Below, piece by piece: positions 1-7,056 of a stretch of DNA of 64,000 nt (within the stretch, counting starts at the first letter, position 1; each line of letters starts with the position of its first letter). This DNA comes from Rhizobium sp. Root1334 (GTDB taxonomy: Bacteria; Pseudomonadota; Alphaproteobacteria; Rhizobiales; Rhizobiaceae). A model generated the notes under the pieces. That model was not told the origin of the DNA, ran no database searches, and was given only the letters and a program-made list of their open reading frames with translations. Both the position numbers and the translations under genes were made by a program. Location: NCBI RefSeq assembly GCF_001426665.1, contig NZ_LMEY01000001.1:1267179-1331178 (forward strand), written 5' to 3'.

Positions 1-842
1 TCATTGCAGCGCTCACGGAACCAGTTGCCGAAACCGGCCGGTGTGAACGGCTTTCCGAAGTCGGTGGTGAGGAACGTGGGCTTGTCGCGTGGAAGCGGGC
101 GAATTGCGTCCAAGAGTGCAGGGAGCATGAACAGATCAAGCTCCGCGTCAGTCTTGACCTGTTTGACCTGAATGTGTTTGCCCTTGATCTTTTCCCAGCC
201 CATCGCAACCACATCGCTGCGGCGCTGCGCCGTGTAGAGAAGCAGCGCCAGCGCCAGCCGCGCACGGGAGCCTTCCGGGTGTCGCGCTTCATAGGCAGCG
301 ATTTCAACTTCCGACCAGGTGTGAAAGCCCTTCGTCTTTTTGGCGAAACCTTTGATACCCGTCGCCGGATTGGCCGAAACCCAGCCATTATCAAGCGAGT
401 GATCAAGCATGATTTTGAGAAGGGAAAGGAGACGGTTTGCCGCCTGCGGCCGATCCGACATGTCGCCAATGATGGCTTTGACGTGCTCGCGCCGGAGATC
501 GCGCATCATGCGCGTGCCATGCTTCTCACGAAACCTCTCGATAATGCGGCGATAGGTTTGCTTCGTACTGTCACGTAGCCCCTGAAACTCAGGAGAGCGG
601 TAATACGAAACCGCCAGCGCATCGAAGGAGCCTGCCTTTGTGCGGCTCGCGCCGACATTCGCACGCCACTCGACTACGCCCGACAAGGCCTCCGCATAGG
701 CCTTTTCAAACTCCACTCCGGTCGGAGGATAAGGCAGATAGGTATCAACACCTTTCACCCGAAAGCGGATGCGGCGTTTCTTATGCCGGTCAATGACCAG
801 CGAACAATGCTTTGGCAGACCGTTGCGGCGCTTACCCTTCAT
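1..842 (-). CDS. int: Tyrosine-type site-specific integrase (C-terminus cut by window edge)
   Basis: Reading the complement from an ATG at 842 gives 280 codons with no stop before the window edge. An N-terminal SAM-like core-binding domain (about residues 70-165) is followed by the start of the catalytic domain. The segment TAQRRSDVVAMGW (about 205-216) holds the first catalytic arginine, and a lysine-bearing beta-hairpin (QVKQVKTDAEL) follows near residue 230. The HxxR motif and nucleophilic tyrosine would lie beyond position 1. The ATG overlaps the stop of the 62-aa gene upstream (ATGA), so translation is probably coupled. The enzyme should integrate and excise the island. Family assignment is secure; the target site is unknown. 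Confidence 0.93.
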   Translation of the reverse strand, partial: MKGKRRNGLPKHCSLVIDRHKKRRIRFRVKGVDTYLPYPPTGVEFEKAYAEALSGVVEWRANVGASRTKAGSFDALAVSYYRSPEFQGLRDSTKQTYRRIIERFREKHGTRMMRDLRREHVKAIIGDMSDRPQAANRLLSLLKIMLDHSLDNGWVSANPATGIKGFAKKTKGFHTWSEVEIAAYEARHPEGSRARLALALLLYTAQRRSDVVAMGWEKIKGKHIQVKQVKTDAELDLFMLPALLDAIRPLPRDKPTFLTTDFGKPFTPAGFGNWFRERCN

Positions 843-1027
843 TTCAGTACATCATCCCAGGTATTGCCGCCGTTCGTGTTGACGGCAGCTTCAGAAAATG
901 AGGCGGTCGCTTCGATCCGCCCATCAGGGTGCAGCGTGATCTTCGCAGCCCCAAAGCCAGCATCGAGAGCGGCTTTGAAGAGACGTTTGGCGTCTGCCTG
1001 TTTTATTGCAGCGGCACGGTTCGCCAT
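839..1027 (-). CDS. Small island protein coupled to integrase, 62 aa
   Basis: A 62-residue protein beginning MANRAAAIKQADAKRLFKAA. It starts three bases after the head-tail adaptor stop, with a GGGGGA Shine-Dalgarno, and its stop overlaps the integrase start. The N-terminal helix (alanine/lysine rich) and the following 'ITLHPDGRIEA' strand resemble the short proteins often found next to integrases in rhizobial islands. Function unknown; an excision or integrase cofactor is possible from the position but nothing in the sequence proves it. Confidence 0.75.
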   Translation of the reverse strand: MANRAAAIKQADAKRLFKAALDAGFGAAKITLHPDGRIEATASFSEAAVNTNGGNTWDDVLK

Positions 1028-1030
1028 CGA

Positions 1031-1366
1031 TCAATCCCCCGATTTCGCGGTGATTTCGATGAAGCGGCGACGGCCGTCGCGAGCTTCCTTGATGCCGTCG
1101 ATGTTCCATTCGATGCCCTCATGGACAAGGGTGTCGGTATGAGAGAGCGTCCGGGCGATCTCGCTGGAGCGGATAACAAAACGCGAAAGCAGCACATTGC
1201 CAGTGGTGGCCGCTGCATAACGTTCGGCGTCTGACACATCGGTGCGGCTGGCCCATGCCGTCAGCAAATCGGCCACTTCATAAATCGGCTCATTGAAAGG
1301 ATCGCGGCCGATTTCCATCATGCGGCGGATGGTAATGCGTCGGTCAAGGTCTCCGGTCGCGGTCAT
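1031..1366 (-). CDS. Phage head-tail adaptor / head closure protein
   Basis: 111 residues starting MTATGDLDRRITIRRM. The pattern of a short N-terminus with 'LDRRITI', a central 'AWASRTDVSDAERYAA' and a C-terminal beta-rich 'WNIDGIKEARDGRRRFIEI' matches the head-tail joining family (SPP1 gp16/HK97 gp9-like). These proteins form the ring that closes a filled head and receives the tail. Its start overlaps the portal stop by four bases (ATGA). It is the last structural gene of the cluster; genes for neck and tail do not follow. Confidence 0.85.
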   Translation of the reverse strand: MTATGDLDRRITIRRMMEIGRDPFNEPIYEVADLLTAWASRTDVSDAERYAAATTGNVLLSRFVIRSSEIARTLSHTDTLVHEGIEWNIDGIKEARDGRRRFIEITAKSGD

Positions 1367-2571
1367 TCCTTCACCTCACCGGCCCCGGCCTCGGTCATGT
1401 TCAACGGCGAGAGGTATTCGTCGCCACCGTCGATCTTCGGCATGTTTTCCCAGCCGCGAATTTCGTTGACCGAGAGCCACCCGCCGTTACGGCCGACGCT
1501 GTAGGCATCGTAACGCGCCTTCATGTCGCCGCGCAGCAAGCCCGCCAGATCATGCTCCACGAACAACGTCTTGCGTCCTTCGGTGGTCAGCAGCGATGCG
1601 TTCATGGCCTGCTCGACGCGCCGCGCCATCGGTGCCAGGCACCGCACGACGAGAGCGCGGCTCTCCTGATCGGCGTTCGAATAGGTGGCGTTATCGGTGA
1701 TACCCGCGACGGTGGGCGGCACGCCCCAAATCCGGCAGATATCCATGTTGGTGAGCTTGCGGCTTTCCAGAAACTCCGCATCTTTCGAAGAGAAGGAGAA
1801 AGATTTCCAGTCCGTCCCGCCGTCTAGCACCAACACGCCGCGTGTTGCGAGGTCGGAGTTGACCTTGGTTTCCAGCTTGTCGAGAACGGTCTGGCGCTGA
1901 TCCTTTCCGATCACGTTCGGGAAAACCAGCGCTCCCTCCGGCAGGAAGCTTTTCGCGGCCTGCTTTCCGGCAGTGTCCTGCTGGGTCAAGGCGAGGTTGA
2001 ACGTTTCGCGTGCGATCTGGATAGGCGAAAGGCCCATCACACCGTCGCGTGCGAGGCGATAGCGCAGATGAAGCATTTCTTCCTGCAGGTAGATGCGAAC
2101 GCCGCCGGAGGAACCGGAAACCCGGTAGCGGAGCCGGCCGCTCTCCAGCTTCTCGACGGCCACGTTGCCGGGATCAAGCGGGAACAGTGCGGACACCTGC
2201 CCACGTCCGTTCCATTCGAGGCGGGCGAAGGCGTTACCTGCCACCATGAGCGAGGCCAGCAACGCCTCGCGGGCTTCGAAGGCCGTCATGCTCGGGTTAG
2301 CCATATCGTGCAAGACGCTGTAAAGCGGGTGATCGGTTGCCCGCTCGCGCCCACCGTCGTCGCTCCGGCGATAAAGGTTCAGCGGCATGGCCGCAAGGTT
2401 CTGGCTGACGATGGCGATACAGGCATGGGCCACCGCAATGCCAGTAGCGCGGCCCGGATCAACATAGCCGCCGATACCGCCGCGAAGGCCGAACCACTCC
2501 GCGAGATAGGGATCATCAGATTGGATGGCGGCACGCTTCTCGCGGCCAAGGATGCGATCAATCAAGCTCAT
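1363..2571 (-). CDS. HK97-family phage portal protein
   Basis: 402 residues when started at MSLIDRILGREKRAA. This start overlaps the protease stop as ATGA, so it is preferred to an upstream in-frame ATG at 2613 that would run into the protease gene. Typical portal features are visible: 'ATGIAVAHACIAIVSQNLAAM' near the N-terminus, 'YSVLHDMANPSMTAFEAREA', and 'LTNMDICRIWGVPPTVAGI' in the C-terminal half. The dodecameric portal sits at one head vertex, engages terminase and is the conduit for DNA. Length is normal for the family, so it looks intact. Confidence 0.95.
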   Translation of the reverse strand: MSLIDRILGREKRAAIQSDDPYLAEWFGLRGGIGGYVDPGRATGIAVAHACIAIVSQNLAAMPLNLYRRSDDGGRERATDHPLYSVLHDMANPSMTAFEAREALLASLMVAGNAFARLEWNGRGQVSALFPLDPGNVAVEKLESGRLRYRVSGSSGGVRIYLQEEMLHLRYRLARDGVMGLSPIQIARETFNLALTQQDTAGKQAAKSFLPEGALVFPNVIGKDQRQTVLDKLETKVNSDLATRGVLVLDGGTDWKSFSFSSKDAEFLESRKLTNMDICRIWGVPPTVAGITDNATYSNADQESRALVVRCLAPMARRVEQAMNASLLTTEGRKTLFVEHDLAGLLRGDMKARYDAYSVGRNGGWLSVNEIRGWENMPKIDGGDEYLSPLNMTEAGAGEVKE

Positions 2572-3104
2572 TTGGAAAGCTCCAGCAGACGCAACGCACG
2601 ATCCGCATAGCAACGGAACGGCGACGACAAGAGAAGGGAACGTGCCTGAATGACCGTGCCATCATAGGCGGGCCACGCCAGCACTACGCTGATTTCGTGA
2701 AGCTCAACGGCCCGCAGCTCGCGGCGGTCGCCGTCGCGCTTTTCATCAAGTGCCGTGAAGCCGAAGGACATACCGCCAAGGTCGCCGCGTTCGGCAAGCG
2801 CCAGTACATCGCGACCCGCCGCCGTGTCGGGAATGTCCAGGTCGAAGGCGAGACCCCGGCTGTCTTCGGAAAGACGCAAAGTGCCGGAGCGCGTGCGGGC
2901 CAACATGCGGCCCGGATCGTGATCGACCAGCGCCAGAACGTCGGTCTTGGAACGCAGCGAAACGGAGAAGGCACCCGGCGCGATGGTCTCGACAAACCGG
3001 CCGCCGATATCGGCGGATTTGGAGAAGGTCGCCGCATAGCCCTCAAGGCGACGGCCTTTCGCGCGGACTTCCATAACGAAGCCGCGTTTTTCAAAATTGC
3101 TCAT
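2568..3104 (-). CDS. HK97-family prohead maturation protease
   Basis: 178 residues. The family signature is clear: 'RRLEGYAATFSKSADIGG' with 'FVETIAPGAF', then the catalytic histidine in 'LALVDHDPGRMLAR' and the catalytic serine in 'DLGGMSFGF'. This U35-type serine protease cleaves the scaffolding (delta) part of the capsid protein during head maturation. It sits between the connector and portal genes and overlaps both by four bases. A 20-residue tail after 'VIQARS' is not needed for catalysis. Confidence 0.94.
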   Translation of the reverse strand: MSNFEKRGFVMEVRAKGRRLEGYAATFSKSADIGGRFVETIAPGAFSVSLRSKTDVLALVDHDPGRMLARTRSGTLRLSEDSRGLAFDLDIPDTAAGRDVLALAERGDLGGMSFGFTALDEKRDGDRRELRAVELHEISVVLAWPAYDGTVIQARSLLLSSPFRCYADRALRLLELSK

Positions 3105-3376
3105 ATGCCGTGCTCCCGATGCGGGGCAATCAGCCGGTCCACGCCGAAATCGACAGCGGCATTCGTGGACGGTCCAGTTGCTTCGCGATTTTGATAGAAG
3201 TGGACAAGCAGGAAATACTGCGCCTGTTCGACCGATGGAGGCAGCGGCGCGGCTTCCATGTCCACGCCGATGGAGGTCAGGTGGTCGCTCGCCGCCGCGA
3301 TAAGGCGTTCAACCACCGCGTCGTCATCATCGAAGTCGATATGGAGATACGCCTTTGCGTCAGCGAGCGAGACCAT
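3101..3376 (-). CDS. Phage head-tail connector (gp6-like)
   Basis: 91 residues when begun at MVSLADAKAYLHIDFDDDDA, five bases after the capsid stop. Longer in-frame starts would overlap the capsid gene. The opening 'SLADAKAYLHID', helical middle 'VVERLIAAASDHLTSI' and C-terminal 'LLVHFYQNREA' are typical of the gp6-like connector that docks below the portal. It overlaps the protease start by four bases. Together with the adaptor it provides a complete neck for accepting a tail made elsewhere. Confidence 0.88.
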   Translation of the reverse strand: MVSLADAKAYLHIDFDDDDAVVERLIAAASDHLTSIGVDMEAAPLPPSVEQAQYFLLVHFYQNREATGPSTNAAVDFGVDRLIAPHREHGI

Positions 3377-3380
3377 TTGC

Positions 3381-4619
3381 TTAAATCTCCGCGTAGGCGA
3401 AAGCCTTCGGATGGCGCACAGCCACGTCGGCATCGAGGAAGGCATGGAGGAGAGCGCCGCCGTTCGAAGCCACGTCGGGGTGGTACGGGTTGATCAGGAT
3501 ATCCACCGCGCTCCAGTAGCCCAGGTACAGCTCGCCCCACTGGCCGTAGATCAGGGCGGACTTGTCGTCGGTCGCGCCGATATCGGTCGGAACCTGCGTC
3601 GAAACATCGACGCGGCCGTTGTGGAAAAGCTCGGCGGCGGGGATCACATGTGCATCGGCGTCCTTCATCTTGCGAACCGCCTTCATCACCGTCGGATTGG
3701 TGAGGAACGCGGCCGTGCCGCTCACGTCATCCAACTCCAGCTCGGAAATGAGGTTCGCCGTGGTGTCGGAGAATGCCGTTTCCGTCGTGACCTTCGCCAC
3801 GCCTGCGGTATTGAGGATGCCTTTCGGGATCGGCGCAACGCCGCTACCCGCGATAGCCGCTGCATCGAGCGACTGCGCCAGAAGGAAACCCAGATCGCGG
3901 CGAAGCAGGTCTTCGATAGCCGTGTTGGACTGGAGCATGAGACGGCGGGAGAGGCGATATTCCGCTGTAACTGTCTTCGGTGCCATCGAAACCTTTTCGA
4001 AAGTTGCGGCCGAGCGGGTGGCGTTGCCATTTTCCGCAACCCACGTCGCCGTGCCGCTGGTGGCAAGGTTCGGCAAGTCAAGGAAACCGGTCAGACCGCG
4101 CAGAACGGTTGCGCCCATGCCCTCGACCTTGAGGGCCGGGCGAAAGCGATCCGCAACGGCGGCAAGATTTGTCGCAACGGTGTAACCACCCGCCGCAGCC
4201 GTGCCGACAGTCTGGTTGCGCTGTTCGCGGCCACCAAGCAGGATTTCGGACGGAACAGCCAGGTGGATACCGGAAGCGCCCGAGCGGCTTTCGCGGCCGC
4301 GCTTCAGCTCCTGATCGATTTCGGCTTCGCGGCCGGTCAAACGGCCGGAGAGAGCGCCATTGATGGCAGCGGCCAGCGAATAGTTGCGCAACTCGCGGTC
4401 AAACTCGCCGCCGCTGACCGTTTCGCCGCGCTGTTCTTCGCGCTCGAAAGAGGCCATGCGCTCCTCGCGGGAAATCTGCCCGTCGATGTCGGTGACTTCG
4501 GTTTCCAGCGCCTTGAAGCGCTGTTCTTCCGTGTCCTCCATCTTGTCTTTCTGATGGAGGGTGCGCATTTCGGCCACCTTGGCAGCACGCTTTTCGCGCA
4601 GTTCGATAAGCTTTTTCAT
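3381..4619 (-). CDS. HK97-fold major capsid protein
   Basis: 412 residues. The first roughly 100 residues form a charged coiled-coil delta domain (MKKLIELREKRAAKVAEM onward) that the prohead protease would remove. The mature shell part includes 'GGYTVATNLAAVADRFRPAL', 'VAENGNATRSAATFEKVSM', 'YRLSRRLMLQS' and 'DAHVIPAAELFHNGRV', all usual for the family. A Shine-Dalgarno AAAGGAA lies upstream of the ATG. This is the main shell component of the island-encoded head. Full length, no sign of decay. Confidence 0.95.
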   Translation of the reverse strand: MKKLIELREKRAAKVAEMRTLHQKDKMEDTEEQRFKALETEVTDIDGQISREERMASFEREEQRGETVSGGEFDRELRNYSLAAAINGALSGRLTGREAEIDQELKRGRESRSGASGIHLAVPSEILLGGREQRNQTVGTAAAGGYTVATNLAAVADRFRPALKVEGMGATVLRGLTGFLDLPNLATSGTATWVAENGNATRSAATFEKVSMAPKTVTAEYRLSRRLMLQSNTAIEDLLRRDLGFLLAQSLDAAAIAGSGVAPIPKGILNTAGVAKVTTETAFSDTTANLISELELDDVSGTAAFLTNPTVMKAVRKMKDADAHVIPAAELFHNGRVDVSTQVPTDIGATDDKSALIYGQWGELYLGYWSAVDILINPYHPDVASNGGALLHAFLDADVAVRHPKAFAYAEI

Positions 4620-4819
4620 TTGTCGTTCCTTTGGGTTTGAAGCCGTCCGGAACCAAGTTCATGAGTAAGGTTGTATGCTTTAAAAGATGCCCTTGATGGG
4701 CGGGAATTTCGCCAGCGCACAGCCCTTGTCCGGTGGTTCTATCGGTCCCGCGCCCCGGAGAGCTGCTTGTCGTTATTGGCCCGCTGGCGGAGCCTCAATG
4801 AACGGCGCGGGGAATGGCG
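4620..4819 (-). other. Gap between capsid and upstream unknown gene
   Basis: About 200 bases without a convincing gene. The capsid Shine-Dalgarno lies at its left end. A weak GCCC-ATCAA-GGGC hairpin followed by four T on the minus strand near 4,680-4,700 could be a leaky terminator or processing site. A promoter for the head operon may also lie here, but no strong -35/-10 pair was seen. Confidence 0.4.
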
Positions 4820-5614
4820 TTAGTGCTCGGTCGGGGCCTCCAAGCTATCGGAAGCATCGCGAAATGCCGAAGCGATCGCTTCGAACTGCATCGCACCGAA
4901 GAAACGTTCGAAACCGATGCCCCGCCCTGTGCACTCGGCGACGACGCGAATAGCGCCAGCGAAGCTTTCAATCTCGCGCTCATCACCTTTCTTCTGCGCT
5001 TCGATCAGAAGGGCAAAGAAGCGGTGTACGAACGTGATTTCCTTCTCCCCCAAAAGCGGCTCGACATCATGTCCTTCTGCCTTCAAACGATCCAAAATGG
5101 CGTGGGAAAGCATGAAGCGGATACCGGCCGCGGGGGTCGGCCCTTTGATGCGGGCTTCGATATGCGGCCCCTCATACACCACATCATCGCCGTGAAAGCC
5201 TTCTGGGTCGGGGCTGTAAAACACGACGCGATCAACTTCATTGCTGATATGGAGCGAAAGAAGCGCCGCAAGGAAGTCGAGGAACCCGGCATCTTTCGCC
5301 AGCCCCATCTCGCTCATGACGAGCTTTACCCACGGTTCGTCAATGATGTTCGGCGCAACCACCAAATTCGCGTAGTCGAGGAAGAAGCTTTCGACGCCGT
5401 TTTCACGGTTCGCCAGCTCGCTGGGACCGTTGGCGAGGATCGCAAGCAACAGCTTGGCGCCGTCCATAACAGAGCGCGGCGATGCGCCGCGACCGCGTTT
5501 GCTCGCACTCCACCAACCGAATTTGCTCAGAGCGAGGCCATATGCCTCGATGCTGGAGAATGGGCGATTGAGGCTTTCCGAAAGTTTTTCGAACATTTTT
5601 GCGGCCGTCGTCAT
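4820..5614 (-). CDS. Unknown island protein, GRG-type N-terminal domain, 264 aa
   Basis: 264 residues of unknown function. The N-terminal part 'WWSASKRGRGASPRSVMDG' followed by 'AKLLLAILANG' resembles a small helical domain seen in many rhizobial mobile-element proteins (GRG, then a D-A-x-x-LL helix). The middle carries 'DEVDRVVFYSPDPEGF'-like beta segments and the C-terminus is helical. It lies directly upstream of the capsid gene and downstream of a perfect 13-bp inverted repeat that may be its operator. A regulator or packaging-specificity factor are both possible; no motif decides. No signal peptide or membrane segment. Confidence 0.75.
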   Translation of the reverse strand: MTTAAKMFEKLSESLNRPFSSIEAYGLALSKFGWWSASKRGRGASPRSVMDGAKLLLAILANGPSELANRENGVESFFLDYANLVVAPNIIDEPWVKLVMSEMGLAKDAGFLDFLAALLSLHISNEVDRVVFYSPDPEGFHGDDVVYEGPHIEARIKGPTPAAGIRFMLSHAILDRLKAEGHDVEPLLGEKEITFVHRFFALLIEAQKKGDEREIESFAGAIRVVAECTGRGIGFERFFGAMQFEAIASAFRDASDSLEAPTEH

Positions 5615-5632
5615 TGGTGGGTCCTAACTACA

Positions 5633-5666
5633 ACGCACATAACCTAACCTACAAGGTTATGTGCGT
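5633..5666. promoter_or_regulatory. Perfect 13-bp inverted repeat, candidate operator
   Basis: Arms ACGCACATAACCT (5633-5645) and AGGTTATGTGCGT (5654-5666) are exact reverse complements around an 8-base spacer. The repeat lies 19 bases before the ATG of the minus-strand gene at 5614. No T-run follows on either strand, so an operator is more likely than a terminator. Confidence 0.6.
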
Positions 5667-5725
5667 CAAGGATTTACCCAGCACGCCATGTTTATGGCAA
5701 TCTATCCACATATTACCGCTGGCCG

Positions 5726-5920
5726 TCACGCCGTGGAAAATTTGGCAACAGGTTTTTCGTGGAGGTCGATAACGGCTTGAAGCTGCTTCTCGACAATTTC
5801 TGCTACGCGCCGGATCGCGGCTTGGTGAGCAGGTTCATCGAGATCGGCAGCCATCATCCAGATCGCACCAACCAAGTCGCGGGCGTCAGCTAAGTCATCA
5901 AAGACAGAAACGGGGATCAT
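5726..5920 (-). CDS. Small island protein, 64 aa
   Basis: 64 residues (MIPVSVFDDLADARDLVGAI...), mostly helical with no recognised motif. Its start overlaps the stop of the acidic protein upstream (ATGA), so the two form a small minus-strand operon. Function unknown; probably an early island protein expressed from the promoter near 6,250-6,300. Confidence 0.65.
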   Translation of the reverse strand: MIPVSVFDDLADARDLVGAIWMMAADLDEPAHQAAIRRVAEIVEKQLQAVIDLHEKPVAKFSTA

Positions 5921-6249
5921 AGCACCGCCTCTTCAAGCTCTTCCGGCTCTGCGTCGCCGCCGTCCTCGTCATCAGCGGTATCAAGCTCGCGGTCGTACCC
6001 GTAAACGTAATGATGCAGATCGCCCGCCCCATAGCGGTCAAATCGCGCCTGCATTTCCGCCCAGCCGAGCGACGGTTCATCGTCTCCACCCGCTTCCGGG
6101 GCGTCATCCTCTTCAAGACTTTCGTCACCGTCGAAATGGTCGAGCACAGAAAGCAGGTGCTCAATCGTATGCTCGATCTGCTTCCGCATCGCGGGCGTCA
6201 GCTCCACAATGCGGACATAGCTGTCCTGTTCGCGAAAATGGTATCCCAT
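5917..6249 (-). CDS. Acidic island protein, 110 aa
   Basis: Starting at the ATG at 6249, preceded by AAGGAG at a good distance, gives 110 residues beginning MGYHFREQDSYVR. A longer in-frame start at 6297 lacks such a site. The protein is strongly acidic, with runs such as 'DGDESLEEDDAPEAGGDDE' and 'ELDTADDEDGGDAEPEELEE'. Such DNA-mimic-like charge is common in phage anti-host proteins, but this is only an analogy. It is divergent from the XRE regulator across a palindromic control region. Confidence 0.7.
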   Translation of the reverse strand: MGYHFREQDSYVRIVELTPAMRKQIEHTIEHLLSVLDHFDGDESLEEDDAPEAGGDDEPSLGWAEMQARFDRYGAGDLHHYVYGYDRELDTADDEDGGDAEPEELEEAVL

Positions 6250-6291
6250 CGCGTAGCTCCTTGATTGCATTCGATTACAATGATATATTCC

Positions 6292-6304
6292 GCTCAAGTT
6301 GAGC
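6292..6304. promoter_or_regulatory. Palindrome GCTCAA-N-TTGAGC in divergent control region
   Basis: The 13-base palindrome GCTCAAGTTGAGC lies between the divergent genes starting at 6249 (minus) and 6329 (plus). This is the expected place for the operator of the XRE repressor encoded at 6329. A second partly symmetric stretch (ATAG-ATTG-CTAT) lies just downstream. Confidence 0.5.
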
Positions 6305-6328
6305 GCTTGTCAATAGATTGCTATCAAA

Positions 6329-6586
6329 TTGAGTGAAACAGATCAAATTTCAGGACGACAAATCGCAGCTGCGCGAGCCCTTGCTGGCATCGGGCAAGAG
6401 GCCTTAGCGAAATCAGCAGACATCTCTGTGCCGACATTGCGTCGAATGGAAGCGAGCGACGGGCCTGCATCCGGGCTCCCCAACAACGTGCGCGCAGTCA
6501 AACAGGCGCTTGAAGCGGCGGGTTTAATTTTTGTTGCAGAAAACGGCGAAGGCCCAGGCGTAAGACTTAGGAAAACCTACAAATGA
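6329..6586 (+). CDS. XRE-family helix-turn-helix regulator
   Basis: 85 residues from a TTG start. The Cro/CI-type HTH is clear: 'ISGRQIAAARALAGIGQEAL' followed by 'AKSADISVPTLRRMEA', and a C-terminal 'VKQALEAAGLIFVAENG' with 'GVRLRK' that recurs in short alphaproteobacterial XRE proteins. It probably represses the divergent island operon or its own. Its stop overlaps the next start (ATGA), coupling it to the membrane protein. It is one of only two genes on the plus strand within the island. Confidence 0.88.
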   Translation: MSETDQISGRQIAAARALAGIGQEALAKSADISVPTLRRMEASDGPASGLPNNVRAVKQALEAAGLIFVAENGEGPGVRLRKTYK

Positions 6587-7047
6587 TTTTAGGCAAAAAG
6601 GTCGAAATAGATCAGGAAATTTTCTTACGCGTAGTTCAACGAACTCCAGCCGCACTCAATCTAAAAATCCAACATGTCCAGCCTCGTTTTTTGAAAGGAA
6701 GTCTTTACACGGTAAGCTTCGATATTTTGCAGGCTGACGGCGAAACCACAAACTACGTTAATAGAGTTTATGTGCATGGACGTAGTATAGATGTCTATGG
6801 TTTCGATGATCAGCTATTGGCTATAGTTGGAGAAACCCACACAGACAGTTGGATAGATAAAATAACGTCTGCAAACTTCGTCTCAACATTTATCGCAGTC
6901 ACTATGACAATATTTATAGCGGCGTCTTACATTATCAATTTTTTCGCTGATAGACAGATCGAAATCCCCGACTTTATTTCCAGCGGCTGGCTGCTGATTT
7001 TAGGTTTCTATTTCGGGAAAAGCACATCAAAGGGACCGGACGAATAG
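6583..7047 (+). CDS. Membrane protein of unknown function, XRE-linked
   Basis: 154 residues. A soluble N-terminal part of about 95 residues is followed by two hydrophobic helices ('FVSTFIAVTMTIFIAASYII' and 'SGWLLILGFYFGK'), so the soluble part is probably cytoplasmic. No homologue is recognised. The gene is visibly AT-rich compared with its neighbours and is convergent with terminase, ending ten bases from it. The regulator-plus-membrane-protein layout resembles moron or superinfection-exclusion cargo in prophages and satellites; that is inference only. Confidence 0.75.
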   Translation: MILGKKVEIDQEIFLRVVQRTPAALNLKIQHVQPRFLKGSLYTVSFDILQADGETTNYVNRVYVHGRSIDVYGFDDQLLAIVGETHTDSWIDKITSANFVSTFIAVTMTIFIAASYIINFFADRQIEIPDFISSGWLLILGFYFGKSTSKGPDE

Positions 7048-7056
7048 CGAAATAGT

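Noticed and set aside
4670..4705. Weak hairpin GCCC-ATCAA-GGGC on the minus strand before the capsid
   Set aside because: Stem of only four pairs and short T-run; not convincing as a terminator.
4687..4953. An 88-codon plus-strand frame between capsid and the unknown island gene
   Set aside because: Low-complexity Arg/Gly composition, no Shine-Dalgarno, and overlaps the 264-aa gene.
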